NCBI GenBank assembly: GCA_024206335.1
Contig: JAAGZL010000274.1
Span: forward strand, 1 to 37,038
DNA: 37,038 nt
Reading direction: 5' to 3'
From: Gammaproteobacteria bacterium
GTDB taxonomy: Bacteria; Pseudomonadota; Gammaproteobacteria; Chromatiales; Chromatiaceae
Position numbers and translations under genes: made by a program
Shown here: one piece after another, positions 24,017 through 32,971 of the stretch
Layout of the letters: every line of letters starts with the position of its first letter
Position numbering within the stretch: the stretch's first letter is position 1
The notes under the pieces: model-generated
The model's database searches: none
The model's input: only the letters and a program-made list of their open reading frames with translations
Told to the model about the DNA's origin: nothing

Positions 24017-24892
24017 TTGCTAAAAAACATTAAGCCCCTGATTTGTGCCCTTTCCACGGCCAGCTGCATATTCCTGGTCACGGGTCTGGCCCAGGCCGAC
24101 CGGATGAACCGAACCATTCGGATGGCCACTACCACCAGCACCGAAAACTCTGGACTACTGCGGCATCTGCTACCCAGATTTGAGCAGCAGACTGGTTACC
24201 AGGTTCATGTCATCGCCGTCGGCACCGGCAAGGCGCTACGTATGGGCCGTGACGGCGACGTGGATCTGATCTTGGTGCATGCCCGCCCTGCAGAGGAGTT
24301 ATTCGTTAAAAAGGGTTATGGGATGCAGCGTTACAACGTTATGTATAACGACTTCGTACTGGTGGGGCCAAAGAGTGATCCGGCAGGTATAGCCAAATCC
24401 AAAGATGCAGCCGAGGCCTTTAGCCGCATCGCCCAGAGCAGCTCCCTGTTCATCTCCCGCGGGGACGACTCTGGCACCCATAAGAAGGAGATGGCGCTGT
24501 GGAAAAACTCCGGGGCAACTCCACCCGACAACAGGTACCGGGAAGCTGGCCAGGGCATGGGTAAGGCGTTACAGATCGCCGGCGAGCTAAACGCCTACAC
24601 CCTCACCGACCGTGGCACCTGGCTGGCATACGTGTCAAAACTGGACCTTAAAATCAACTATGAGGGCGACCCTCAACTGCATAACCCATACGGCATCATC
24701 GCGGTCAGTCCAGAGCGTTACCAAGACACCAACTTTAAAGGGGCCATGAACCTGATTGAGTGGATCACCTCGAAGGAGGGTCAGGAGATGATCGGCAAAT
24801 ACCATATTGCCGGCAAGCAGCTGTTCATGCCGGCAGCAGATCAGAAACAGGCAGTTGCCCTGCAGCGGCACTCCGTCGATGGACACAATTAG
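24017..24892 (+). CDS. tupA: Tungstate ABC transporter, substrate-binding protein
   Basis: 291-residue periplasmic binding protein. A signal peptide (LICALSTASCIFLVTGLAQA) is followed by the TupA family start IRMATTTSTENSGLLRHLLP, whose TTTST residues bind the oxyanion. LILVHARPAEE, FISRGDDSGTHKKE and YTLTDRGTWL are further family blocks; ModA lacks this pattern. It delivers tungstate to TupB/TupC. The start codon is TTG 24017, preceded by AGAGGGA; the ATG at 24012 is out of frame and stops after three codons. tupB overlaps its end by 14 bp. Weaker alternative: a WtpA- or ModA-like molybdate role. Confidence 0.9.
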   Translation: MLKNIKPLICALSTASCIFLVTGLAQADRMNRTIRMATTTSTENSGLLRHLLPRFEQQTGYQVHVIAVGTGKALRMGRDGDVDLILVHARPAEELFVKKGYGMQRYNVMYNDFVLVGPKSDPAGIAKSKDAAEAFSRIAQSSSLFISRGDDSGTHKKEMALWKNSGATPPDNRYREAGQGMGKALQIAGELNAYTLTDRGTWLAYVSKLDLKINYEGDPQLHNPYGIIAVSPERYQDTNFKGAMNLIEWITSKEGQEMIGKYHIAGKQLFMPAADQKQAVALQRHSVDGHN

Positions 24893-25583
24893 CAGCTCCA
24901 TCATCCCAGCGGCCCTGAACCTGCTGTTCAGCGGTGACCCTGAGCTGTGGGAGATCATCGCCATCTCATTCCGCGTCTCAGGCACAGCAATCCTTATCGC
25001 CATGCCTGCATCTCTACTGACTGCATTTATTCTGGCCTACTGGCAATTCCCAGGCCGCAGGTTGTTGATCTCTATCTTCAACACCCTACTCGCAGTGCCA
25101 GCAGTGGTGGTGGGACTTACCCTATACCTGATCCTATCCCGCCAAGGCCCCCTCGGAGAGTGGAAGCTGCTCTTCACCCAGACAGCCATGATCATGGGAC
25201 AGATCGCCTTGGCATTCCCGATCCTGGTCTCCATGGGACACAGCGCTCTGCAGTCTGCAGACCGGCGCGTCTGGGAGACCGCCCGCACCCTGGGAGCCAG
25301 TGCACCACGCTCATTTTACACCGTAATGCGAGAGGTTCGTTTTGGCCTGCTGGCTGCCATGTTCGCCGCCTTCGGACGCATTATCGCCGAAGTTGGAGCC
25401 TCCATGATGCTGGGCGGCAATATACTCCACCACACCCGTAACATCCCCACCGCCATCGCCATGGAAGCAAGCAAAGGGGAGTTTGCCTTGGGCATTGCCC
25501 TTGGCCTGGTGCTGCTAATCCTCGCCTTTTCCCTCAACGCCCTGCTCCACCATGTGCAAGGCAAAGGACAACTTACCACATGA
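24879..25583 (+). CDS. tupB: Tungstate ABC transporter, permease
   Basis: 234 residues and about five or six membrane helices. The EAA-type loop that contacts the ATPase reads ETARTLGASAPRSFYTVMREVRFGLLAAM in context, with the conserved Gly of TLGAS. FGRIIAEVGASMMLGGNI is typical of TupB/CysTW-type permeases. The frame opens upstream at 24807, but ATG 24879 (MDTISSSI) gives the usual length and sits inside the end of tupA, implying translational coupling. It overlaps tupC by 4 bp. Located in the inner membrane with TupC. Confidence 0.9.
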   Translation: MDTISSSIIPAALNLLFSGDPELWEIIAISFRVSGTAILIAMPASLLTAFILAYWQFPGRRLLISIFNTLLAVPAVVVGLTLYLILSRQGPLGEWKLLFTQTAMIMGQIALAFPILVSMGHSALQSADRRVWETARTLGASAPRSFYTVMREVRFGLLAAMFAAFGRIIAEVGASMMLGGNILHHTRNIPTAIAMEASKGEFALGIALGLVLLILAFSLNALLHHVQGKGQLTT

Positions 25584-26299
25584 GCAGCTCGCCCCAACTC
25601 CAGGTCAGTGCGCTAAATAAGCAGTTTGCCGGCCGCCCGATACTAATCAATGTGGATTTAACCCTACACAGGGGCAAGGCCTATCTTCTCAGTGGAGCCA
25701 ACGGCGCTGGCAAGACGACCCTGCTACGCATCATCGCCGGCCTGGAGAAACCAGACTCCAGCCGCTTTGACCTGGGCCAAGGCCCAATGAAGTGGCGCCA
25801 CTGTCGATCTACACTACAGTCAAAAACACTCTATCTGCACCAGCACCCATACATGTTTGATGGCTCAGTGCGCTACAACCTAGGCTATGCCCTGCCTCGG
25901 GGATTGACCAGAGAACTGCGCAATGAACGCATCGACAAGGCACTGGAGTGGGCAGAACTGAATAGCTATGCCAAAACCCCGGCCAAAACTCTATCCAGTG
26001 GTGAATGCCAGCGGATATCACTGGCCCGCGCCTGGCTGAAGCGACCAGACATGCTGCTGTTGGACGAACCTACCGCAAACCTGGATCAGGAATCACGTCA
26101 GCGCACCCTAGACCTACTAGTCGCCCTGAAGCAAGATGGCATATCCATGTTGGTAGCCAGTCATGACCCAGCTCACCTTTCAACCCTGGTGGACAGCCAC
26201 ATACACCTGGACAATGGCAAAACCATATGCCTTGAGCATCAAGAACAGATCCCTCGTGGCAACAGCAAGATCACACCAATCCGCAGGATTAAAGCATGA
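25580..26299 (+). CDS. tupC: Tungstate ABC transporter, ATP-binding protein
   Basis: 239-residue ATPase powering tungstate import. Walker A is SGANGAGKTTLLR (about 38-50), the Q-loop is YLHQHPYMF, the ABC signature is LSSGECQRISLARA and Walker B is MLLLDEPTANLD, followed by the switch His in VASHDPAH. The C-terminus lacks a TOBE regulatory domain, consistent with TupC rather than ModC. It overlaps tupB and mobA by 4 bp each (ATGA), so the transporter and cofactor genes are translated as one unit. Confidence 0.9.
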   Translation: MSSSPQLQVSALNKQFAGRPILINVDLTLHRGKAYLLSGANGAGKTTLLRIIAGLEKPDSSRFDLGQGPMKWRHCRSTLQSKTLYLHQHPYMFDGSVRYNLGYALPRGLTRELRNERIDKALEWAELNSYAKTPAKTLSSGECQRISLARAWLKRPDMLLLDEPTANLDQESRQRTLDLLVALKQDGISMLVASHDPAHLSTLVDSHIHLDNGKTICLEHQEQIPRGNSKITPIRRIKA

Positions 26300-26898
26300 A
26301 CAAACACCCGAATAATATCACGGCAGTTATCCTTGCAGGAGGCCAGGGCAGCCGCATGGGCGGGCGGGATAAAGGGCTAATCAAACTCGGCCAACACCCC
26401 CTGATCCAACATGTCATCAACGCCATCTCACTCCAGGTTGATCAATTGGTAATCAACGCCAATCGCAATGCAGAACAGTATCAGGTCTTCGGCTATCCGA
26501 TAATCGCGGATTCAATGGACAGCTTTCAAGGCCCCCTGGCGGGGATCCTAGCTTCCATGCAACAGATCGAAACCGACAACATAGTTACCGTGCCCTGTGA
26601 TGGCCCGCTATTGCCAAAAGATCTGGTGCAACGACTGATTGATGCCAGGGAGTCAGAACAGAGCGAAATCGCGGTGGCCCACGACGGCAAACGCCTGCAA
26701 CCTGTCTACGCCCTGATTCACACCCGCCTGGAGCCCAGCCTGCGGGCCTATCTGAACACAGGCAGGCGCAAGATAGACTCCTGGTATGCCCAGCACCGGG
26801 TATCCTATGTCGACTTCTCAGACATCCCGGAGACCTTCATCAACATCAACACCATGGAGGAGAGAGACCAGTTACAGGCGGAGAGGAGAACAGCCTAA
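26296..26898 (+). CDS. mobA: Molybdenum cofactor guanylyltransferase
   Basis: Adds GMP to Mo/W-molybdopterin, giving the MGD form that FdhA needs. 200 residues; the nucleotidyltransferase start ILAGGQGSRMGGRDKGLIKL binds GTP, and VPCDGPLLPKDL contains the Mg-binding Asp. PLAGILASMQ is also typical. Being in the same operon as tupABC and moeA ties metal uptake directly to cofactor maturation for the adjacent FDH. Confidence 0.94.
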   Translation: MNKHPNNITAVILAGGQGSRMGGRDKGLIKLGQHPLIQHVINAISLQVDQLVINANRNAEQYQVFGYPIIADSMDSFQGPLAGILASMQQIETDNIVTVPCDGPLLPKDLVQRLIDARESEQSEIAVAHDGKRLQPVYALIHTRLEPSLRAYLNTGRRKIDSWYAQHRVSYVDFSDIPETFININTMEERDQLQAERRTA

Positions 26899-26975
26899 CC
26901 ATCCACCAACCGTCCATGTTCCGCCTCGAATATCATGGTGTCACCACCATGGCCCACAACACGAGAACACATCCC

Positions 26976-28247
26976 ATGACCAGCATTGTAATCTGCACCC
27001 AAACCGACTGCACTAAATCAGAACAGCCAAGCACCCTCACTGTTGCCGCGGCACGTGAGCAGATCCTGGCTAGCAGCAAGGCAGTCGAGGGCCGGGAACA
27101 ACTTAGCCTGAGGGACTCTCTCGGGCGCATCCTGGCAGATGATGTGATCGCCCCCATGAATGTGCCAGAACATGTCAACTCCGCTATGGACGGCTATGCC
27201 CTGGCCGGTGAAGAGTTGCCCGCAGATGACTCACGCAGCTATCAGATAGTGGGAACCGCGTACGCGGGATCAACTTTTGAAGGTCACTGCCACCCTGGCG
27301 ACTGCGTACGCATCATGACCGGGGCCCCCATGCCCGACGGAACCGACAGCGTAGTGATGCAAGAGCAGGTCAAGGTTGAGAGCGAACAACGCATCACCAT
27401 AGGCAGCGGCCACCACCGTGGACAAAACGTGCGCCTTGCGGGTGAAGATATTGCGATCGGCAGCAGTGTGTTAAACCGTGGGCGCCGGGTCACACCGGCG
27501 GATATTGGAGTACTGGCCTCACTGGGTATAGGTGAGATCAGCGTGCAACGACGGCCGCGTGTTGCCTTCTTTTCCACCGGAGATGAACTACGCTCCATCG
27601 GCGAACCCCGTGGCAAAGGCGAAATCTATGACAGCAACCGTTACAGCCTCTACGGAATGCTGAAACAGCAGGATGTGGAGTTACTGGATATGGGTGTAGT
27701 CCGTGATACCCCGGAGGCCTTACGCAGGGCATTCCAATCCGCCGCTGCCGTGGCAGACATGGTACTCTCCTCCGGTGGCGTATCTGTCGGTGAGGCAGAC
27801 TACACCAAATCTATCTTGAGCGAAATTGGGCAGATACAGTTCTGGAAAATTGCCATGAAACCTGGCCGCCCCCTTACTTTTGGCCACCTGGGTGACGCCC
27901 TCTTTTTTGGTCTACCGGGAAACCCGGTTGCAGTAATGGTAACTTTTTATCAGTTTGTGTTGCCGGCCCTGCGAAAACTGGCTGGTGGCGAACGCTATAA
28001 CCCGCTCACGGTGCAGGCTGTTTGCAAACAGGGGATTAGAAAACGCAAGGGTCGTTATGAATTTGTCCGCGGCATAATGCAGCAGGAGACGAACGGCGAC
28101 ATCAGCGTTACCAGCGTCGGCCATCAAGGTTCGGGCATCCTTACCTCCATGTCCCGCGGCAACTGCTTCATACTCTTGCCGGAGTCATGCGGTAATCTGA
28201 ATGCAGGCGACACAGTACAGGTGCAACCCTTCGCCTGTCTTTTCTGA
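26976..28247 (+). CDS. moeA: Molybdopterin molybdenumtransferase
   Basis: Inserts molybdate or tungstate into adenylylated molybdopterin. Signatures: VPEHVNSAMDGYAL, MTGAPMPDGTDSVVMQE, IYDSNRYSLYGML, the binding loop SSGGVSVGEADYTK and FGLPGNPVAVMVTFYQF. The frame is open from ATG 26916, with alternatives at 26949 and 26976; I chose 26976 (about 423 residues, near the usual 400-420) although no start has a strong ribosome site. It lies 17-77 bp after mobA and is the last gene of the tup operon; no moaA-E genes are in the window. The metal may be tungsten here, given tupABC. Confidence 0.92.
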   Translation: MTSIVICTQTDCTKSEQPSTLTVAAAREQILASSKAVEGREQLSLRDSLGRILADDVIAPMNVPEHVNSAMDGYALAGEELPADDSRSYQIVGTAYAGSTFEGHCHPGDCVRIMTGAPMPDGTDSVVMQEQVKVESEQRITIGSGHHRGQNVRLAGEDIAIGSSVLNRGRRVTPADIGVLASLGIGEISVQRRPRVAFFSTGDELRSIGEPRGKGEIYDSNRYSLYGMLKQQDVELLDMGVVRDTPEALRRAFQSAAAVADMVLSSGGVSVGEADYTKSILSEIGQIQFWKIAMKPGRPLTFGHLGDALFFGLPGNPVAVMVTFYQFVLPALRKLAGGERYNPLTVQAVCKQGIRKRKGRYEFVRGIMQQETNGDISVTSVGHQGSGILTSMSRGNCFILLPESCGNLNAGDTVQVQPFACLF

Positions 28248-28274
28248 GTGATAGAAATCGGCTTGTCATCAGAT

Positions 28275-28305
28275 TAGGCCCTACCCAAATTCTGGGCAGG
28301 GCCTA
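28275..28305. terminator. hairpin between convergent moeA and EF-G-like gene
   Basis: TAGGCCCTACCCA (28275-28287) pairs with TGGGCAGGGCCTA (28293-28305): a 13-position stem with a single A-C mismatch and a 5-nt loop, between two convergent genes. Neither strand shows a clear U-tract, but the position and stability suit a shared bidirectional terminator. Confidence 0.6.
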
Positions 28306-28338
28306 TCAAACAGCTACCGGTTAGATAATTGGCTCCAC

Positions 28339-30387
28339 CTAATCTTCAACCTCTTTCGGCTTGAACTCAGCCGCCATGGCCCGCTGTATATCATGCGGTA
28401 CCTGCTGGTAGTGACTGAATTCGAGGGTGTAGGTACCACGACCACCGGTGATGGAGTTCAGCTCGCTGGCATACTGGCTGATCTCTGAGATCGGTACCTT
28501 GGCCTTGATGTTAAGCATGCCACCACTCAGGGCATCGGTACCCAGCAACTGGCCACGCTTGCCGGAAAGATCTCCCGTCACCGCACCCATGCTCCCATCC
28601 GGCACCACCAGATCCAGAATAACGATAGGCTCCAGCAGGATCGGCTTGGCCTTGGACACCGCTTCCTGGAAGGCCTTTTTGCCCGCTGCAACAAATGCCA
28701 CCTCCTTGGAATCCACCGAGTGGTACTTGCCGTCATACACCGTGACCCTCACATCCTGCATGGCATAACCGGCCACCACGCCGTCATCCAGGGCCTGCAT
28801 TACCCCCTTCTCCACCGCTGGGATCAGCCCGGAGGGGATGACCCCACCCTTCACCGCATCCACAAATTCAAAGCCGGCTCCCCGCTCCAGCGGGGCGATG
28901 CGTAGATAGACCTCTCCAAACTGGCCGGCGCCGCCGGTCTGTTTCTTATGCCGGTAGTGGCCCTCGGCCTGGGCGCTAATGGTTTCACGATAAGAGGTCT
29001 TGGGTGGCTGGGTATCCACCTCCACATTAAAACGATCCTTCATCTTCTCCAGGGTCAGACGCAGATGCAGCTCTCCCAGTCCGCGTAGGATGGTCTCATT
29101 GTTGGCCACACTGTGTTCCACTTCCAGACAGGCATCTTCCTCCACCACCCGATGCAGGGCATTACCCAGGCGTTGATCATCTCCCCGAGTCTTGGCGTGG
29201 ATGGCAAGACCATACACAGGAACCGGAAACTTCAGTGGTTGCAGATGGAGATAATCCTCCTCATGGGAGTCATGCAGTACCGCATCCAGATGGATCTCCT
29301 CCACCTTGGCCACCGCGCAGATATCACCAGGTATACCCTTCTCCATCTCCACCTGGGTCTTACCCTGCAGCTTAAAGATATGCCCCACCTTGAACGGCTT
29401 GCGCCCATCGCCGATAAACAGCTGACTATCCTTGGTGATAGTACCCTGGTAAATCCGGAACACTCCAAGCTTGCCCACAAACGGATCTGCCGTCACCTTA
29501 AACACATGGGCCACCACATGCTTGGAGGGATCAGGCCCAACGGGAAATGGTTTCTCAGCATCACCTTCACCGATCATGAAGGGACGCGGATTACCCTCAC
29601 TTGGGTTCGGCATCAGGTGTTCCAGAACATACAGCAGTTCCGGTATACCGGCACCGTTGGCGGCCGAAGAGAAGCATATGGGGACCAGATGTCCTTCACG
29701 CAGGGATTTTTCGAATGGATCATGCAACTGATCCGGATTCAGATCCTCACCCTGTTCCAGGTAGAGCTCCATCAGCTCCTCATCCACCTCGACCACCTGA
29801 TCGATGATCTGGGTGTGGGCCTCAGCCACAGAGGAGAAGTCGGCCTCACCTTCCGGGTTGAAGAAGCAGTCCACCACCCTGCTACCACCATCGGTGGGCA
29901 GATTTATGGGCAGGCACTCAGAGCCAAACTCCTCTCTGATCTCCTCAACCAATTTTGGAAGATCCACCCCTTCTGCATCAATCTGGTTGATGATAATCAT
30001 ACGACACAGCTTGCGCTCCTGGGCCATCTGCAGCATACGCCGACTAACCATCTCTATTCCAGCAGCGGCATTGATCACAATGGCCACGGTCTCCACCGCA
30101 GGAAATGCGGCAATGGACTGGCCGATAAAATCGGGCAGTCCAGGGGTATCTATGACATTCACATGGATATTGTCATGATCAATCCCGATCACCGATGAGG
30201 TCAAGGAGTGTTGATACTTTTTCTCCAGGGGGTCAAAGTCACTGACGGTATTACCTTTTTCCACACTGCCAGCCGTGGTTAATGTACCGGACTGCACCAG
30301 GAGGCCTTCCACCAGGGTGGTCTTACCACAACCGCTCTGACCAACTAATGCAATATTACGGATATCTTCTGCAGTATAACGGGGCAT
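28339..30387 (-). CDS. Elongation factor G-like GTPase (EF-G paralogue)
   Basis: 682-residue translational-GTPase-like protein with the full EF-G five-domain outline. G1 is GQSGCGKTTL (about 16-25), G3 is DTPGLPDF instead of the canonical DTPGHVDF, and the nucleotide-specificity motif is NQID rather than NKxD. GELHLRLTLEKMKDRF and the late GDLSGKRGQLLG mark domains III-V. Deviations at G3/G4 suggest a paralogue of the EF-G-like (FusA2-type) group and not the housekeeping factor; role unknown. Start ATG 30387 (MPRYTAED) has AGAAGGAAG upstream; the frame extends to 30435. No ribosomal-protein genes are adjacent. Confidence 0.88.
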   Translation of the reverse strand: MPRYTAEDIRNIALVGQSGCGKTTLVEGLLVQSGTLTTAGSVEKGNTVSDFDPLEKKYQHSLTSSVIGIDHDNIHVNVIDTPGLPDFIGQSIAAFPAVETVAIVINAAAGIEMVSRRMLQMAQERKLCRMIIINQIDAEGVDLPKLVEEIREEFGSECLPINLPTDGGSRVVDCFFNPEGEADFSSVAEAHTQIIDQVVEVDEELMELYLEQGEDLNPDQLHDPFEKSLREGHLVPICFSSAANGAGIPELLYVLEHLMPNPSEGNPRPFMIGEGDAEKPFPVGPDPSKHVVAHVFKVTADPFVGKLGVFRIYQGTITKDSQLFIGDGRKPFKVGHIFKLQGKTQVEMEKGIPGDICAVAKVEEIHLDAVLHDSHEEDYLHLQPLKFPVPVYGLAIHAKTRGDDQRLGNALHRVVEEDACLEVEHSVANNETILRGLGELHLRLTLEKMKDRFNVEVDTQPPKTSYRETISAQAEGHYRHKKQTGGAGQFGEVYLRIAPLERGAGFEFVDAVKGGVIPSGLIPAVEKGVMQALDDGVVAGYAMQDVRVTVYDGKYHSVDSKEVAFVAAGKKAFQEAVSKAKPILLEPIVILDLVVPDGSMGAVTGDLSGKRGQLLGTDALSGGMLNIKAKVPISEISQYASELNSITGGRGTYTLEFSHYQQVPHDIQRAMAAEFKPKEVED

Positions 30388-30565
30388 GATTTCTTCCTTC
30401 TGTACGAGTTGAAACAGGCCCAAAAATGATCTCAACCGGCAAAAAAAACCAGCTCGGTGTAAATAAATCTTTAAAGGGTCTTTTTTTTAATACGAAACAG
30501 TGATAGAAAACCATAAAACGCGGTTCCTATCCAGTCTTATTAACGGATGTATAGAGGAGTATCAA

Positions 30566-30817
30566 ATGTTTGGCGAACGACACGACCTACCACATGAGTT
30601 TCCGGAGCACGTAGAGCTGATCAAGGCCCTGTGTGACGTGAATCCAGTATTCGATGCCATGTACAAGGAGTACGACACCCTGGACAAGGAGATCCTGAAG
30701 ATTGAACAGAACATCGAGCCGGTATCAGACGCCTATGCTGAAAATCTGAAGAAAAAACGCATGCTCCTGAAAGACAAGCTATACGAGACACTAAACAAAC
30801 AGAGCGTTGCCGGATAA
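30566..30817 (+). CDS. DUF465 (YdcH-type) small coiled-coil protein
   Basis: 83 residues, mostly helical and charged. It starts MFGERHDLPHEFPEHVELI, then has DAMYKEYDTLDKEILKIEQ and ends LKKKRMLLKDKLYETL, the three conserved blocks of DUF465. Such proteins are short coiled coils of unknown function. The frame opens at 30500, but ATG 30566 has a good GAGGAG site and matches family length. Divergent from the EF-G-like gene, with 178 bp between starts. Confidence 0.85.
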   Translation: MFGERHDLPHEFPEHVELIKALCDVNPVFDAMYKEYDTLDKEILKIEQNIEPVSDAYAENLKKKRMLLKDKLYETLNKQSVAG

Positions 30818-30985
30818 GAACAGCGTCGGCACCTAAACCGACCCACCCCGGCATACCCAGTTCACATTGGCGTCTGTACTCAGGTATGGAGGGGTATCTT
30901 CATATCCGACAAATCAACCTAGCGCAGAACCAGGAATTAGAGCAACAGCCATCTGCCATCTGCACCTTCCAGGTTAAATAAAACC

Positions 30986-32971
30986 GTGACTGAGATATTC
31001 CAGCAACTTCTGCACTGGGTCCAGGTCCATCCCCTCTGGTCCGGGGTCATTATCTTCCTGGTGGCCATGACCGAGTCCCTGGCCATTGTTGGCCTGATCG
31101 TCCCGGGCGTAGCCATCATGTTCGGCATCGGCGCCCTGATATCCGCCGGCGCCATTGAGTTCTGGCCCGCCTTTGCCTGGGCCGTGGCCGGCGCCGTGAC
31201 CGGGGATGTAAGCAGCTTCTGGCTGGGATTTCACTTCCAGGACCGCATCAGCAACATGTGGCCCTTCACCCGCTACCGGGAGAGCCTGGAACAGGGCCGG
31301 ACCTTCTTCACCAAGTATGGTGGCAAAAGCGTGGCCTTCGGACGCTTCTTTGGGCCGGTACGGGCAGTGGTACCCCTGATCGCTGGCACCGTGGGCATGC
31401 AACCCTGGCGCTTCGCCATCGCCAGCATCCTCTCATCCCTGGTGTGGGCACCGGCCTATCTTGCTCCCGGCATGGTGTTCGGCGCCTCTCTGGAACTGGC
31501 CTCTCAGGTGGCATTCCGTCTGGTGATCCTGATTGTGCTGCTGGCTATCCTGATCTGGCTGATGATCTGGCTGGTGCGACTCACCTTCAGGTTGTGCCAA
31601 CCACACGCCAGCGCCTGGGTGCAAGCCACTCTCAACTGGTCCCGCCTGCATCCGGCATTTACCGAGATTGCTGCAGCCCTGGCCGACCCCAACCATCCCG
31701 AGTCCCGTGGCCTGGCCCTGCTGGCCACCATCCTGATCTTTGCCGCCGGGCTTACGGCATTGGTATTTGGCACCGTAATAAACAGCACCGCACTGGTAGA
31801 GATAGACCAGACAGTACTCAGCACCCTCACCAGCCTGCACACCCCCTGGGCCGACCAGCTGATGTTGTTCAGCTCTCGGCTGGCAGATAGACCGGTAATC
31901 ACCACTCTGGTCGTGGTGGTGGTGCTATTTCTGGCCTGGCAGCGCCACTGGCGCTCCCTGATGTACTGGGTGGCCGCAGTGGGATTCGGGTTGTTCGCAT
32001 CAGCCGCCCTGAAATATGGGCTGCAGATCCCACGCCCACCCAATGAGGTACCGGGGCTTGGGCCCTACTCTTTTCCCAGCGGCCACACCCTGAGGGCGGT
32101 GGTCCTGTTTGGTTTTCTGGCCGTGATCATCGCCCGCTCCATGCGGGAGAGGTGGCGCTGGCTGCCCTACGGACTGGCCGGACTGATGATCATCCTGGTG
32201 GCGCTCTCCCGTCTCTATCTCGGGGTGCACTGGCTCTCTGACATCCTGGGCAGCATCACCCTGGGCATGCTCTGGGTGGCCATCCTGGGAATAGCCTACT
32301 ATCGCCACACCCAGGCCGAGGCTCACTGGCTGGGCCTGAGCCTGATCTCCATCCTGATCATTACCGGGGCAACCGGCGTTCAGACCTGGAACAAACACAT
32401 TCGAGATATAAAGAAATATCTACCGCAACCCACGGTAACCCAGATCGCCACCACAAAGTGGCGCGATAGCGGCTGGAACAGCCTACCCAAGGTGCGCCAA
32501 GACACCCGCAACAGAAAGAATCACCCAATGAATATCCAATACGCCGGTGAGCTGGAACAGCTGGAGGCCACCCTCAAGACCAGGGGCTGGTCCAGGGCCG
32601 ACGGCCTGAACTGGGGGAACCTGCTTAAACTCTTGTCACCAGATCTTCCACTGCAACAACTGCCACTACTGCCCCAGGTGCATGACAGCAGACATGAGTC
32701 TCTGGCCCTGACCAAGCCGTTATCAGACGACAGCTCCATGGTACTGCGTCTCTGGCCCACCTTTATCAACACCCAGCCCGAATCCCAACCGCTATGGATC
32801 GGAAATATCACAGAGCTAGATCGGTCGGAGATAGCCGGGATACTGACCTTTCAGCAAACTAATACGAATTTTGATCCGGCATTTCAGCAACTACTTCAGG
32901 ACAGCAGTGGTCTTCCACGAAAACAGCCGGAGCGAAAACCAGCCCTATTGCTGCTATGGAGTGACAACTAG
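30986..32971 (+). CDS. DedA - PAP2 phosphatase - LssY C-terminal fusion membrane protein
   Basis: 661 residues. Residues 1-180 form a DedA/SNARE-associated domain (VGLIVPGVAIMFGIGALISAG, FGRFFGPVRAVVPLIAGTVGM). Residues about 245-440 form a type-2 phosphatidic-acid phosphatase with its three motifs: KYGLQIPRPP, PSGHT and SRLYLGVHWLSD. The last ~180 residues are soluble and LssY-like. It is probably an inner-membrane lipid phosphatase/undecaprenyl-phosphate recycling or flippase protein. The start is GTG 30986 with a poor ribosome site. Tail to tail with ubiX: the two stop codons share CTAG (overlap 32968-32971). Confidence 0.85.
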   Translation: MTEIFQQLLHWVQVHPLWSGVIIFLVAMTESLAIVGLIVPGVAIMFGIGALISAGAIEFWPAFAWAVAGAVTGDVSSFWLGFHFQDRISNMWPFTRYRESLEQGRTFFTKYGGKSVAFGRFFGPVRAVVPLIAGTVGMQPWRFAIASILSSLVWAPAYLAPGMVFGASLELASQVAFRLVILIVLLAILIWLMIWLVRLTFRLCQPHASAWVQATLNWSRLHPAFTEIAAALADPNHPESRGLALLATILIFAAGLTALVFGTVINSTALVEIDQTVLSTLTSLHTPWADQLMLFSSRLADRPVITTLVVVVVLFLAWQRHWRSLMYWVAAVGFGLFASAALKYGLQIPRPPNEVPGLGPYSFPSGHTLRAVVLFGFLAVIIARSMRERWRWLPYGLAGLMIILVALSRLYLGVHWLSDILGSITLGMLWVAILGIAYYRHTQAEAHWLGLSLISILIITGATGVQTWNKHIRDIKKYLPQPTVTQIATTKWRDSGWNSLPKVRQDTRNRKNHPMNIQYAGELEQLEATLKTRGWSRADGLNWGNLLKLLSPDLPLQQLPLLPQVHDSRHESLALTKPLSDDSSMVLRLWPTFINTQPESQPLWIGNITELDRSEIAGILTFQQTNTNFDPAFQQLLQDSSGLPRKQPERKPALLLLWSDN

